From the NCBI RefSeq assembly GCF_014207985.1, contig NZ_JACHMI010000001.1:3579001-3643000 (forward strand): 64,000 nucleotides of DNA, read 5' to 3'. A model generated the notes under the pieces. That model did not search any database. It was not told the DNA's origin and was given only the letters and a program-made list of their open reading frames with translations. This stretch comes from Nonomuraea rubra. Its GTDB lineage: Bacteria > Actinomycetota > Actinomycetes > Streptosporangiales > Streptosporangiaceae. The position numbers and the translations under genes were made by a program. Positions 25,570 to 32,682 of this stretch are shown here, in pieces. The stretch's first letter is position 1. Each line of letters opens with the position of its first letter.

Positions 25570-27449
25570 CCGTTGACGGGGTGCGCCTGACCGCCTCCGC
25601 GCGCGAGGCGGCGGCGATCGGCTGGAGCGGCGCCGCCGTTCCCGTGATCGGGTACGCGGTCACGCTGCTGGGCACGGCCACGGCGCCGGTCGCGGTGGCC
25701 TGGCTGACCAAGCTGGTCATCGACGGCCTCACCGGGTCGGCGTCCCTGGCCGGGCTGCTGGGTCTCGCGGCCGGGCTGGCCGGCACCGGCGTCGCCGCCG
25801 CGATCCTGCCGCACTGCTCGCGCTACCTCGGCAGCCAGATCGGCCGCGCCATGGTGGCCGTCACGACGGACCGGCTCTTCGCGGCCACCGCCCGGTTCCC
25901 CGGGCTGCGGCCGTTCGAGGATCCGCGGTTCCTGGACCGGCTGCGCCTGGCCCAGGAGGGCACGTCCAGGGCCGACGGCCTCGTCACCGAGGCGTTCGGC
26001 CTGGTCCGCTCCGCCGTCAGCGCGATCGGCTTCCTCGGGTCCGTGCTGGTGATCAGCCCGGCGATGGCGCTGATCGTGCTGGGCGCCGCCGTTCCGGCGC
26101 TCGTCGCGCAGCTCAAGCTGTCGCGCCGGCGTACGACCATGATGTGGGAGATAGGCCCCGCGGAGCGGCGGCAGCTCTTCTACGGCACCCTGCTCAGCAC
26201 GATCGAGGCGGCCAAGGAGATCAGGCTCTTCGACCTCGGCGGGTTCCTGCGCCGCCGCCTCATGACCGAGCTGGCGGCGACCCAGGCGAGCAAGCGGCGG
26301 ATGGATCGCAGGGAGCTGTCGGCGGAGGGCGTGCTCGCCCTGCTGTCCGCCGTGGTGGCCGGGGGCGGGCTCGTCTGGGCCATCGCCGCCGCCCGGACCG
26401 GCACGCTCACCGTCGGGGACGTGTCGATGTTCACCGTCGCCGTCGTCGCGGTCCAGGGCGCGCTCGACACCCTGGTCAACGGCATCGCGATGACCCACCA
26501 CAACCTGCGGCTCTTCGGCCACTACGTGGCGGTGGTCAGGGCCGAGCCCGACCTCGCCGTCCCGGCCGACGCGGCGCCGCTGCCGCCGCTGCGCCGGGGG
26601 ATCGAGCTGCGCGACGTGTGGTTCCGCTACAGCGACGACCACCCCTGGGTCCTGCGCGGCGTCGACCTGTTCATCCCGTACGGCGCCGCCGTCGCGCTGG
26701 TCGGCCTCAACGGCGCGGGCAAGAGCACGCTCGTCAAGCTGCTCTGCCGGTTCTACGACCCCAGCAGGGGAGAGATCCTCTGGGACGGCACCGACCTGCG
26801 CGACGTCCGGCCGGAGGCGCTGCGGGAGCGGATCAGCGGCGTCTTCCAGGACCACATGGCCTACGACTTCTCCGCCCGCGACAACATCGGCGTGGGAGAC
26901 CCCGCCGCCCTCGGCGACCTGGGCCGGATCCGCGCCGCCGCGCGGCGGGCGGGCGTGGACGAGCTGCTGTCGGGCCTGCCCCGCGGCTACGACACGCTGC
27001 TCACCCGGATGTTCGCCGGCGAGCAGGACCGCGAGGACCCCTCGACGGGCGTCGTGCTCTCCGGCGGCCAGTGGCAGCGAACCGCCCTGGCCAGAGCGTT
27101 CCTGCGCGACGGCCGGGACCTGATGATCCTCGACGAGCCGAGCGCCGGGCTCGACCCGGAAGCAGAGGCCGACGTGCACGCCCGCATGCGCGAGCACCGC
27201 GCGGGCCAGACCAGCCTGCTCATCTCCCACCGGCTGAACACGGTGCGGGACGCCGACCTGATCGTCGTACTGAAGGACGGGGTCGTCGCCGAGCGGGGCG
27301 GCCACGACGACCTCATGGCGGTGGACGGCGCCTATGCCCGCCTCTTCCGCCTCCAAGCCCGCGGCTACCACGGGACGGCCGCGCCATCCGAACCCGAGGA
27401 GAGAGGGGAGGTGAAGACAGAATGCTGGACAAGCTCATCGACCGGTTGA
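25566..27449 (+). CDS. ABC exporter (fused membrane and ATPase domains)
   Basis: 627 residues. About six membrane helices (residues 15-330) are followed by the ATPase: Walker A GLNGAGKST at 380-388, signature LSGGQWQRTALARAF near 498, Walker B LMILDEPSAGLD, then the switch histidine SHRLNTV. There is no C39 peptidase domain, which fits a separate S26 peptidase doing the cleavage. It would export the cysteine-rich peptide. The last 28 nt overlap the start of the peptide gene, so the two are tightly coupled. The nearest known relatives by architecture are lantibiotic- and drug-type exporters. Confidence 0.92.
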   Translation: MTVDGVRLTASAREAAAIGWSGAAVPVIGYAVTLLGTATAPVAVAWLTKLVIDGLTGSASLAGLLGLAAGLAGTGVAAAILPHCSRYLGSQIGRAMVAVTTDRLFAATARFPGLRPFEDPRFLDRLRLAQEGTSRADGLVTEAFGLVRSAVSAIGFLGSVLVISPAMALIVLGAAVPALVAQLKLSRRRTTMMWEIGPAERRQLFYGTLLSTIEAAKEIRLFDLGGFLRRRLMTELAATQASKRRMDRRELSAEGVLALLSAVVAGGGLVWAIAAARTGTLTVGDVSMFTVAVVAVQGALDTLVNGIAMTHHNLRLFGHYVAVVRAEPDLAVPADAAPLPPLRRGIELRDVWFRYSDDHPWVLRGVDLFIPYGAAVALVGLNGAGKSTLVKLLCRFYDPSRGEILWDGTDLRDVRPEALRERISGVFQDHMAYDFSARDNIGVGDPAALGDLGRIRAAARRAGVDELLSGLPRGYDTLLTRMFAGEQDREDPSTGVVLSGGQWQRTALARAFLRDGRDLMILDEPSAGLDPEAEADVHARMREHRAGQTSLLISHRLNTVRDADLIVVLKDGVVAERGGHDDLMAVDGAYARLFRLQARGYHGTAAPSEPEERGEVKTECWTSSSTG

Positions 27450-27583
27450 TCCCCACGGTCAAGGCCGACGCCGCGTGCACCCCGAGGTGCGTGCAGATCA
27501 GCTACGACCCGGCCACCGGCTGCTACAAGATGAAGTGCACGTACTCCGACTGCACCCATCGGACGATCACCCTGTGCGAATGA
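27422..27583 (+). CDS. Six-cysteine precursor peptide, likely secreted
   Basis: 53 residues, MLDKLIDRLIPTVKADA followed by a core with Cys19, 23, 34, 39, 44 and 52. GGAGGTGA about 7 nt before the ATG is the best ribosome site in the area, so high expression is likely. The first 17 residues are amphipathic and charged, not a Sec signal, and end in A-D-A, an S26-like cleavage site; cleavage there leaves 36 residues with an even number of cysteines. No lanthionine, radical-SAM or cyclase enzyme is nearby, so three disulfides are the likely modification. I recognise no family. It could be an antimicrobial or signalling peptide. Confidence 0.8.
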   Translation: MLDKLIDRLIPTVKADAACTPRCVQISYDPATGCYKMKCTYSDCTHRTITLCE

Positions 27584-27636
27584 CGTGCCGCACGCCTTAC
27601 CGGCGGGAGCGGTGCGCGTAGACAGGTGAAGGGAGC

Positions 27637-27663
27637 CCCCCTGGCCAGGCGCCGGCCAGGGGG
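27637..27663. terminator. Strong hairpin between peptide gene and SARP gene
   Basis: CCCCCTGGCC, loop AGGCGCC, GGCCAGGGGG: a perfect 10-bp stem between two convergent genes, 54 nt after the peptide stop. It lacks a long T-run but probably ends transcripts from both sides. Confidence 0.85.
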
Positions 27664-27683
27664 TACCTCGTGGACGGGCGGCG

Positions 27684-28430
27684 TCAGAACGACGCGCCGC
27701 GGAGCAGGTCCTGGTGCCGTCTGCGCAGGTAGTCGGCGGGCTCGACGCCGAGTTCCGTGCTGAGGATGTCCCGCATGCGCCGGTAGGCGGCGAGCGCCTC
27801 GGCCCGGCGGCCCCGCGCGGCCAGGGCCCGCAGCAGCAGCTCCCACAGGGACTCGCGCAGCGGATGGGCCTCGACGAGGCGCTCCAGCTCAGGGATGACG
27901 CCGTCGTGCAGGCCGAGCTGCAGCCCGGCCGCCACCCAGAGTTCGGACGCAGTGAGGTGCAGCACGTCCAGGCGCCGCCGCTCGCGGCGGACGGTCTCGA
28001 CGTCGATCTCCGGCGCCAGCGGGCCGCGCCACAGGTCCAGCGCCTCCCGCAGCAGCCGGGCCGCCTCCGCCGGGCTGCCCGCGGTCAGCGCCTGCGATCC
28101 CTGGGTGAAGCGCCGCTCGAACGTCCTGATGTCCACCGCTCGATCCGGGACGGTCAGGGTGTAGCCGTTCCCGAGGGTGATCAGGTCGACACCGTGGACG
28201 GAGAGCGGCGCCAGCGTACGCCGCAGGCGGTAAACGTAGGTCTGCAGACTCGCTCTGGCCGTGGCCGGCGGCTCGTCCGGCCAGAGCTCCGTCATCAGCC
28301 GATCCACGCTGACCACTCCGCCCGGGCGCAGCATGAGCACGGCGAGGATCGCCTGCTGCTTCGCGGCCCGGACGTTGATCGCGCGGCCCCCGCCGTCGAC
28401 CACCGCCAAGTGTCCCAACAGTCGGAACAT
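27684..28430 (-). CDS. SARP-family regulator (AfsR/DnrI type, short form)
   Basis: 248 residues. Residues 1-95 are an OmpR-like winged helix (AAKQQAILAVLMLRPGGVVSVDRLMTELWP, then TYVYRLRRTLAP) and 96-240 a bacterial transcriptional activation domain with TPR-like helices (RRLDVLHLTASELWVAAGLQLG, ELLLRALAARGRRAEAL). Short SARPs activate biosynthetic clusters in actinomycetes. It faces the cysteine-rich peptide operon across a terminator and is the closest pathway-type regulator, so it may activate the 24087 promoter. No ATPase or sensor domain is present. Confidence 0.93.
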   Translation of the reverse strand: MFRLLGHLAVVDGGGRAINVRAAKQQAILAVLMLRPGGVVSVDRLMTELWPDEPPATARASLQTYVYRLRRTLAPLSVHGVDLITLGNGYTLTVPDRAVDIRTFERRFTQGSQALTAGSPAEAARLLREALDLWRGPLAPEIDVETVRRERRRLDVLHLTASELWVAAGLQLGLHDGVIPELERLVEAHPLRESLWELLLRALAARGRRAEALAAYRRMRDILSTELGVEPADYLRRRHQDLLRGASF

Positions 28431-28516
28431 CGTTCACCTCCGATCGGCATTGTGATCGTGGCGAGTATGTTCCGGGTATGGCAGCGCCGCGCCCGGCCCT
28501 CACCGGAAGCTATTGC

Positions 28517-28533
28517 ATAGGAAGCTTTCCTAT
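28517..28533. promoter_or_regulatory. AT-rich inverted repeat in a divergent promoter
   Basis: ATAGGAA, three bases, TTCCTAT: perfect 7-bp arms with TTTAAT just to the right. It lies between the SARP gene (start 28430) and the secreted protein gene (start 28634) and could control either. Confidence 0.6.
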
Positions 28534-28633
28534 TTAATACTGCGATCAGCGCAGCGTGCCGCGGTGCGCAGCCCTCACGCGTGACCCTCTCTGCCCCCTC
28601 GCCGACTCGGCATCTCACTGTCCGGAGGTCCCC

Positions 28634-28969
28634 GTGGTTCGTCGTGTCCTCACCCTGCTCGCCGCCGTGCTCGCCTGCCTCGGCGCGTTCGCCGTCACTT
28701 CCACGACCGCGCAGGCGGCGGTCGTGGAGGTGACCTACGGCCCGGTCTCGCTCGGTGACTACTGCTCCGCCAAGGTCAACTCCTCCTCCACGATCGGCTT
28801 CTACAACGGCAGCCTGGGCTGCTACCGCTGGAGCACGGGCGGGTCGGGCCTGGCCTCCACCGGCACCGGCAGCCCCGCCGCCGCCTGCGCGTACTTCGAC
28901 CCCGCCGCCACCTACCTCGGCCACGCGCAGGGCGCGAGCCAGGCCCTGATCTGCCGGTACTCGGTCTGA
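28634..28969 (+). CDS. Small secreted four-cysteine protein, unknown function
   Basis: 111 residues. A Sec signal peptide (MVRRVLTLLAAVLACLGAFA) is predicted to end at AQA near residue 32. The mature part is about 79 residues, rich in Ser, Thr, Gly and Tyr, with four cysteines (DYCSAK, LGCYRW, AACAYF, LICRYS) that could make two disulfides. GGAGG lies 5 nt before the GTG start. I recognise no family. It lies next to the SARP gene and the peptide operon and might be a further substrate of the same redox pair, but it has its own Sec signal. Confidence 0.75.
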   Translation: MVRRVLTLLAAVLACLGAFAVTSTTAQAAVVEVTYGPVSLGDYCSAKVNSSSTIGFYNGSLGCYRWSTGGSGLASTGTGSPAAACAYFDPAATYLGHAQGASQALICRYSV

Positions 28970-28989
28970 CCCGTCCGCTCCGGCCGCTT

Positions 28990-29023
28990 CCCCGCCTCCG
29001 GTCCCGCGAGGCCGAAGGCGGGG
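28990..29023 (+). terminator. Hairpin after the small secreted protein gene
   Basis: CCCCGCCT and AGGCGGGG are exact inverse copies 18 bases apart, 21 nt after the stop codon. The loop is long and no T-run follows, so this is a moderate terminator candidate. Confidence 0.4.
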
Positions 29024-29069
29024 GCGTACGTGACCGGGCCTTGAAGATCGCGCCGCTACGGTGGCAGCC

Positions 29070-29234
29070 ATGTCTGACACACCCCGGCGCCGCAGCATCC
29101 AATGGCAGGACGACACCGAGCACCTCAAGAACCGGCGCGACCCGGTACACCGGATCGCCAGCGAGGCGCCCCGGCCGTCCGAGCCCGAGACGCCGCAGCA
29201 GAGCCACCCGCGCGACACCAACGAAGCACCCTGA
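29070..29234 (+). CDS. Small hydrophilic protein, hypothetical
   Basis: 54 residues starting MSDTPRRRSIQWQDDTEHLKN, rich in Arg, Glu, Pro and Asp with no hydrophobic stretch. The codon pattern is typical of a high-GC gene (third positions mostly G or C). The ribosome site is weak (GGTGG). It stands alone between the secreted protein and the SnoaL-like gene. No family is recognised and it could be non-coding. Confidence 0.4.
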   Translation: MSDTPRRRSIQWQDDTEHLKNRRDPVHRIASEAPRPSEPETPQQSHPRDTNEAP

Positions 29235-29361
29235 CCGGCTGAGCCTCCGGGCGGATCCCGGGCGACCTCACATTTCCGCGTGCTGCGCCGTCGGATGACC
29301 GAGACCGCAGACGGCGCGGCCAGGTGAGCCGGTCGCGCCCGGATCCCTAACGGAGGATGCG

Positions 29362-29793
29362 ATGACTTCCAGTGATTCCGACATCAGGGCGCTCCTGGAC
29401 ACCCGGGTCGAGGCATGTCAGGACAAGGACATCGACCGGCTCATGTCCCTCTACTCTCCCGGCATCGTCTACTACGACGTCGTCCCCCCTCTGCAGTTCG
29501 TGGGGACGGAGGAGGTCCGCCGCAACTTCGTGCGGTGGTTCGACGAGTACGACGGACCCATCAGCCTGGAGACCCACGACCTCACGATCGCGACGGACGA
29601 GGACGTGGCGTTCGTGAACATGCTTCACCTGGACAGCGGCACCCGCAAGAACGGCCTCCCGATCTCCATCTGGGTCCGATCGACCGTGTGCTGCCGGCGC
29701 TCGGGCGGCGGCACGTGGTCGATCACGCATGAGCACATCTCGGTGCCGTTCAACCCGGAGAACCTGCAGGCCTGGTTCCCGCCGGAGGCGTGA
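29362..29793 (+). CDS. SnoaL-like / ketosteroid isomerase-fold protein
   Basis: 143 residues. The pattern IRALLDTRVEACQDKDIDRLMSLYSPGIVYYDV, then FVGTEEVRRNFVRWFDEYDG and ITHEHISVPF, is that of the SnoaL/NTF2-like fold used by small cyclases, isomerases and proteins of unknown role. GGAGG stands just before the ATG. It ends 4 nt before the convergent MFS gene. Single-domain proteins of this fold cannot be given a reaction without structure or context, and the neighbours give no hint. Confidence 0.85.
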   Translation: MTSSDSDIRALLDTRVEACQDKDIDRLMSLYSPGIVYYDVVPPLQFVGTEEVRRNFVRWFDEYDGPISLETHDLTIATDEDVAFVNMLHLDSGTRKNGLPISIWVRSTVCCRRSGGGTWSITHEHISVPFNPENLQAWFPPEA

Positions 29794-29797
29794 GCCG

Positions 29798-31246
29798 CTA
29801 GAGGGTGCCGCGGGCGTCGTCGAGCACCCGGGCCGCCTCCCGCTCGTACGAGCCGCGCGACGTCAGCACCACCAGGCCGCCGAGCACCATGGGCACGATC
29901 AGCGCGTACATGGCGACGAGGAGCGAGCCGGTGGCGTCGGAGGTCAGGCCGACGATGAGCGGGCCGAACGCGGCACCCACCGTCAGCAGGAACTGCAGGA
30001 CGGCGAAGCCGACGCCCCTCGACCTGGCCCCCACGACGTCGGCGATGCAGGCCGTGCAGGTGGGGATCGCGGTGGCGGAGATCGTGACGGCGAGCAGCAG
30101 GAGGATCACCAGCGCCACGGGGGAGCTCATCAGCAGGGCGACGCCGAGCAGGGACGATCCGACGGTGATGCCGGCGCCGCCGACGAGCAGCCGGCCGCCC
30201 CTGACCCGGCCGTGCAGCCGCTTGCCGAGGTGGGAGCCGAGCACGGTGCCGCCGAGCACGCCCACGATGGTGACGCCGCCGCTGATGCTGCTGGCGACGC
30301 CGGTCTCCATGCCGAAGCCGCGGACCATGAGGGACGGCAGCCAGAAGTAGACGCCACCGAGGCCCAGCGTGAGGATCATCACGCCGAGGGCGACGCGGAC
30401 CAGGGTGCGGGTGGCCAGCACCTGGCGGACCTGCGGCCAGAACGGCGGCTTCGCGGCCCCGTCTCCCCTCGACGCCTCCATGCCGACGGGAGGCGGGGCC
30501 TGGCGGGATGCGGCGGCCTCCGCGCCGGGCGGCGGTGCCTGGGGGGGTACGGCGGCGTCCGCGCCGGATGGCGGTGCCTGGGGAGGCCCGGCCGCGGCCA
30601 TGATCCTGTCGATCTGGCCGCGCTGTGGCTCGCGCAGCCGCCAGACGAGGATGGCGGTCAGCGCTCCGGGGATCGCCATCAGCAGGAAGGCGGCCCGCCA
30701 GCCGAAGGCCTGGCCGATGACGCCGCCCAGCAGGGTGCCGACGCCGCCGAGGTAGGTGGTCATCCTGGTCCAGCCGTACACCTGCATGCGGGTCGCGGCG
30801 GGGTAGAAGTCGGCGAGCAGGCTGCCCACGGCGGGGTTGTCGATGTTCTCGGCGGCGGCGAGCAGGACCCGGAAGAGGTAGAAGACGGCGAACCCGGCCG
30901 CCAGCCCCGAGCCGAGGGTGGCCAGCGCCCAGCAGAGGACCACGATCGCGATGATCTTGGTCCGGCTGTAGCGGTCGGCGAGGTAACCGGCGGGCAGCGC
31001 GACCGCGGCGGCGGCCAGCGCGGCGGCGGTCGGGATGGACCCGGCCGCCGTGTCGCTGAACCCCCATTCGGCCTGCACCAGGGGCAGGACGCCCGACATC
31101 AGGTTGGCCTCGATGCGATCGACCATGCCCACGATGAACAGCACGACGAACGGCCCCCACCCGAAGGGGTTGGGATCGGTCGCGGTGATGCCGCCTTGCG
31201 GTGGTGATCCAAGTCTGCGGCGTTCGCGGGCGACGGCCTTCACCAT
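29798..31246 (-). CDS. MFS transporter with repeat-rich central loop
   Basis: 482 residues with 12 predicted membrane helices. The loop after helix 2 has the MFS pattern GYLADRYSRTK. The pattern DRIEANLMSGVLPLVQ near the N-terminus recalls spinster-like sugar-phosphate/lipid transporters. The central cytoplasmic loop (about residues 215-260) holds three imperfect 13-residue copies around QAPPPGAEAA, made by a 39-bp DNA repeat. Substrate unknown. An imperfect inverted repeat (31304-31327) lies upstream of the start and points to repressor control. Confidence 0.88.
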   Translation of the reverse strand: MVKAVARERRRLGSPPQGGITATDPNPFGWGPFVVLFIVGMVDRIEANLMSGVLPLVQAEWGFSDTAAGSIPTAAALAAAAVALPAGYLADRYSRTKIIAIVVLCWALATLGSGLAAGFAVFYLFRVLLAAAENIDNPAVGSLLADFYPAATRMQVYGWTRMTTYLGGVGTLLGGVIGQAFGWRAAFLLMAIPGALTAILVWRLREPQRGQIDRIMAAAGPPQAPPSGADAAVPPQAPPPGAEAAASRQAPPPVGMEASRGDGAAKPPFWPQVRQVLATRTLVRVALGVMILTLGLGGVYFWLPSLMVRGFGMETGVASSISGGVTIVGVLGGTVLGSHLGKRLHGRVRGGRLLVGGAGITVGSSLLGVALLMSSPVALVILLLLAVTISATAIPTCTACIADVVGARSRGVGFAVLQFLLTVGAAFGPLIVGLTSDATGSLLVAMYALIVPMVLGGLVVLTSRGSYEREAARVLDDARGTL

Positions 31247-31303
31247 GAATTTCTCCTCCGCGGGTCGGTGCTCCCGGTGATGCAGCGGACGTGGGAACCC
31301 CCC

Positions 31304-31327
31304 GAACTCCGTTCTAAAACGAAGTTC
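31304..31327. promoter_or_regulatory. Inverted repeat upstream of the MFS gene
   Basis: GAACTCCGTT, CTAA, AACGAAGTTC: 10-bp arms with one mismatch, 58 bases before the MFS start codon. Size and symmetry suit a TetR-type operator. No TetR gene adjoins, so the regulator would act from elsewhere. Confidence 0.6.
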
Positions 31328-31434
31328 TAGGAAGAGTGTCGTACATCACACTGCGTTTCACCAGTGCCAATCCGAGCCTTGTGAAACTTCCGCCGCAGAG
31401 GCCGCCGGAGGGGCCGCCGGTACGTCGCCGGGCG

Positions 31435-32490
31435 TCAGAGCCACCGTCCCCAGGTCGTGACGAGCGGCCGGTAACCCTGGCGGGACCAGAAGGGGACGGA
31501 CAGCGGGTTCGGGGCCGCGTAGTGCACCAGCACGGTCTCGACGCCCGCCGCGGCCACCTCGGCGTGGGCGTGCCCGGCCAGCGCGGCGCCGAGCCCGCGG
31601 CCCCTGCTGCCCGGGCGCGCGTACAGGGAGCCCACGTACGCCACGGGCGGGGCCGCCGCCACGGCGGAGGCGACCCGGCCGGCGTGGTCGGGATGGTGGA
31701 TTGAGAGCATGCCGGTGACCTCGCCGTCCGTCTCGGCGACCCAGCACCAGCCGTCGCCACGGGCGAGCTTCCCCGCCAGCTCGGCCCGGGCCGCGTCGGC
31801 AGTCCAGGACGGCACCGGGACCCAGCCGAACCGGGCCTCGTAGTCGATCAGCTCCAGGTACAGCGCGCACATGGCGTCCAGATCGGCCGCAACAGCCCGC
31901 CGAACACCTGCCCCCGGCCTTCCGGCGGCCTGCCGAGCACCGGCCGCCGGTCGCCCCTCGGCCTGCCGAGCATCGGCCGCCGGCCGCCCCTCGGCCCGCT
32001 GAGCATCGGCCGCCGGCCGCCCCACTGCCCGCTGAGCACCGGCCGCCGGCCGACCGGCGGTTCGCGAGACGCGGATGGCGAGGCCGGACCGCGGCGCCGG
32101 CCGTTCCGCGGTTCGCGAGACACGTACGGCGAGCACGGAGCGCGGTGCGAACCCGCGCCTGACCAGCGCCGCGACGGGCGCGGTGTCCCGGCTCGGCCAG
32201 CTCACCACGAGCCCGGCGCCAGGTTCGGCGTCCAGACCCGAGATCCAGCGATCGAGGAGGCGGCCGAGGGAATCAGCAGGGTCGTCACCGGCGACCCTGG
32301 CGTCCAGGGCGCAGGTGGTCAGCGGGCTCCAGTGCACCGATGGGGCGCCGGGGCGGGGAGCGGTCACCGAGGGCACGCCCACGGCACCGCGAGTCTCGAT
32401 CAGGTCTGCGCCGCCACCGAGGTCCGTGACGGCGACGAGGGGGTCCGCGGCTCGCACGCGCTCGCAGTGGCCATCGATCACATCGCTCAC
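31435..32490 (-). CDS. GNAT acetyltransferase with 11-residue tandem repeats
   Basis: 351 residues. The C-terminal GNAT domain (about 200-351) has VAYVGSLYARPGSRGRGLGAALAGHA, whose RGRGLG is the acetyl-CoA-binding loop, and ends with NPLSVPFWSRQGYRPL. The N-terminal part (1-125) looks like a second, degenerate GNAT-like half. Between them residues 146-200 are five 11-residue units of the form GRPAADAQRAE, encoded by 33-bp repeats, preceded by a 17-residue duplication around VSRTAGRPA. The repeats make a flexible Ala/Arg linker. Substrate unknown. A block of 18-bp repeats lies just upstream of the gene. Confidence 0.85.
   Translation of the reverse strand: MSDVIDGHCERVRAADPLVAVTDLGGGADLIETRGAVGVPSVTAPRPGAPSVHWSPLTTCALDARVAGDDPADSLGRLLDRWISGLDAEPGAGLVVSWPSRDTAPVAALVRRGFAPRSVLAVRVSRTAERPAPRSGLAIRVSRTAGRPAAGAQRAVGRPAADAQRAEGRPAADARQAEGRPAAGARQAAGRPGAGVRRAVAADLDAMCALYLELIDYEARFGWVPVPSWTADAARAELAGKLARGDGWCWVAETDGEVTGMLSIHHPDHAGRVASAVAAAPPVAYVGSLYARPGSRGRGLGAALAGHAHAEVAAAGVETVLVHYAAPNPLSVPFWSRQGYRPLVTTWGRWL
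31891..32055. repeat. Five 33-bp coding repeats in the GNAT gene
   Basis: Exactly 165 bases, five in-frame units coding variants of GRPAADAQRAE. Units differ at a few positions, so they are old enough to have diverged. They separate the two halves of the protein. Confidence 0.9.
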
Positions 32491-32508
32491 GCTTCGAACA
32501 GTAGCCCC

Positions 32509-32616
32509 GCGTCCCCGGATCAGTCCGCGTCCCCGGATCAGTCCGCGTCCCCGGATCAGTCCGCGTCCCCGGATCAGTCCGCGTCCTGGGATCAGCCCGG
32601 GCCTCCGGATCAGCCC
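32509..32616. repeat. 18-bp tandem repeat upstream of the GNAT gene
   Basis: Four perfect copies of GCGTCCCCGGATCAGTCC at 32509-32580, then two decayed copies to 32616. It lies 19 bases upstream of the GNAT start codon, so it could affect that promoter. Copy number may vary between strains. Confidence 0.95.
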
Positions 32617-32631
32617 GCCTTCCGCGCCTCG

Positions 32632-32682
32632 CTCACCACCGCCGCTCGCTCACCACCGCCGCTCGTTCACCACCGCTGCCGG
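32632..32682. repeat. 17-bp tandem repeat at the 3' end of the DUF2804 gene
   Basis: CTCACCACCGCCGCTCG twice (32632-32648, 32649-32665), then a decayed third copy that covers the stop codon region at 32667. The repeat seems to have grown out of the gene's 3' end. Confidence 0.85.

Noticed and set aside
26144..27421. Long reading frame leading into the six-cysteine peptide
   Set aside because: It is a shifted frame of the exporter gene; only the last 53 codons from the ATG at 27422 have their own ribosome site and sensible composition.
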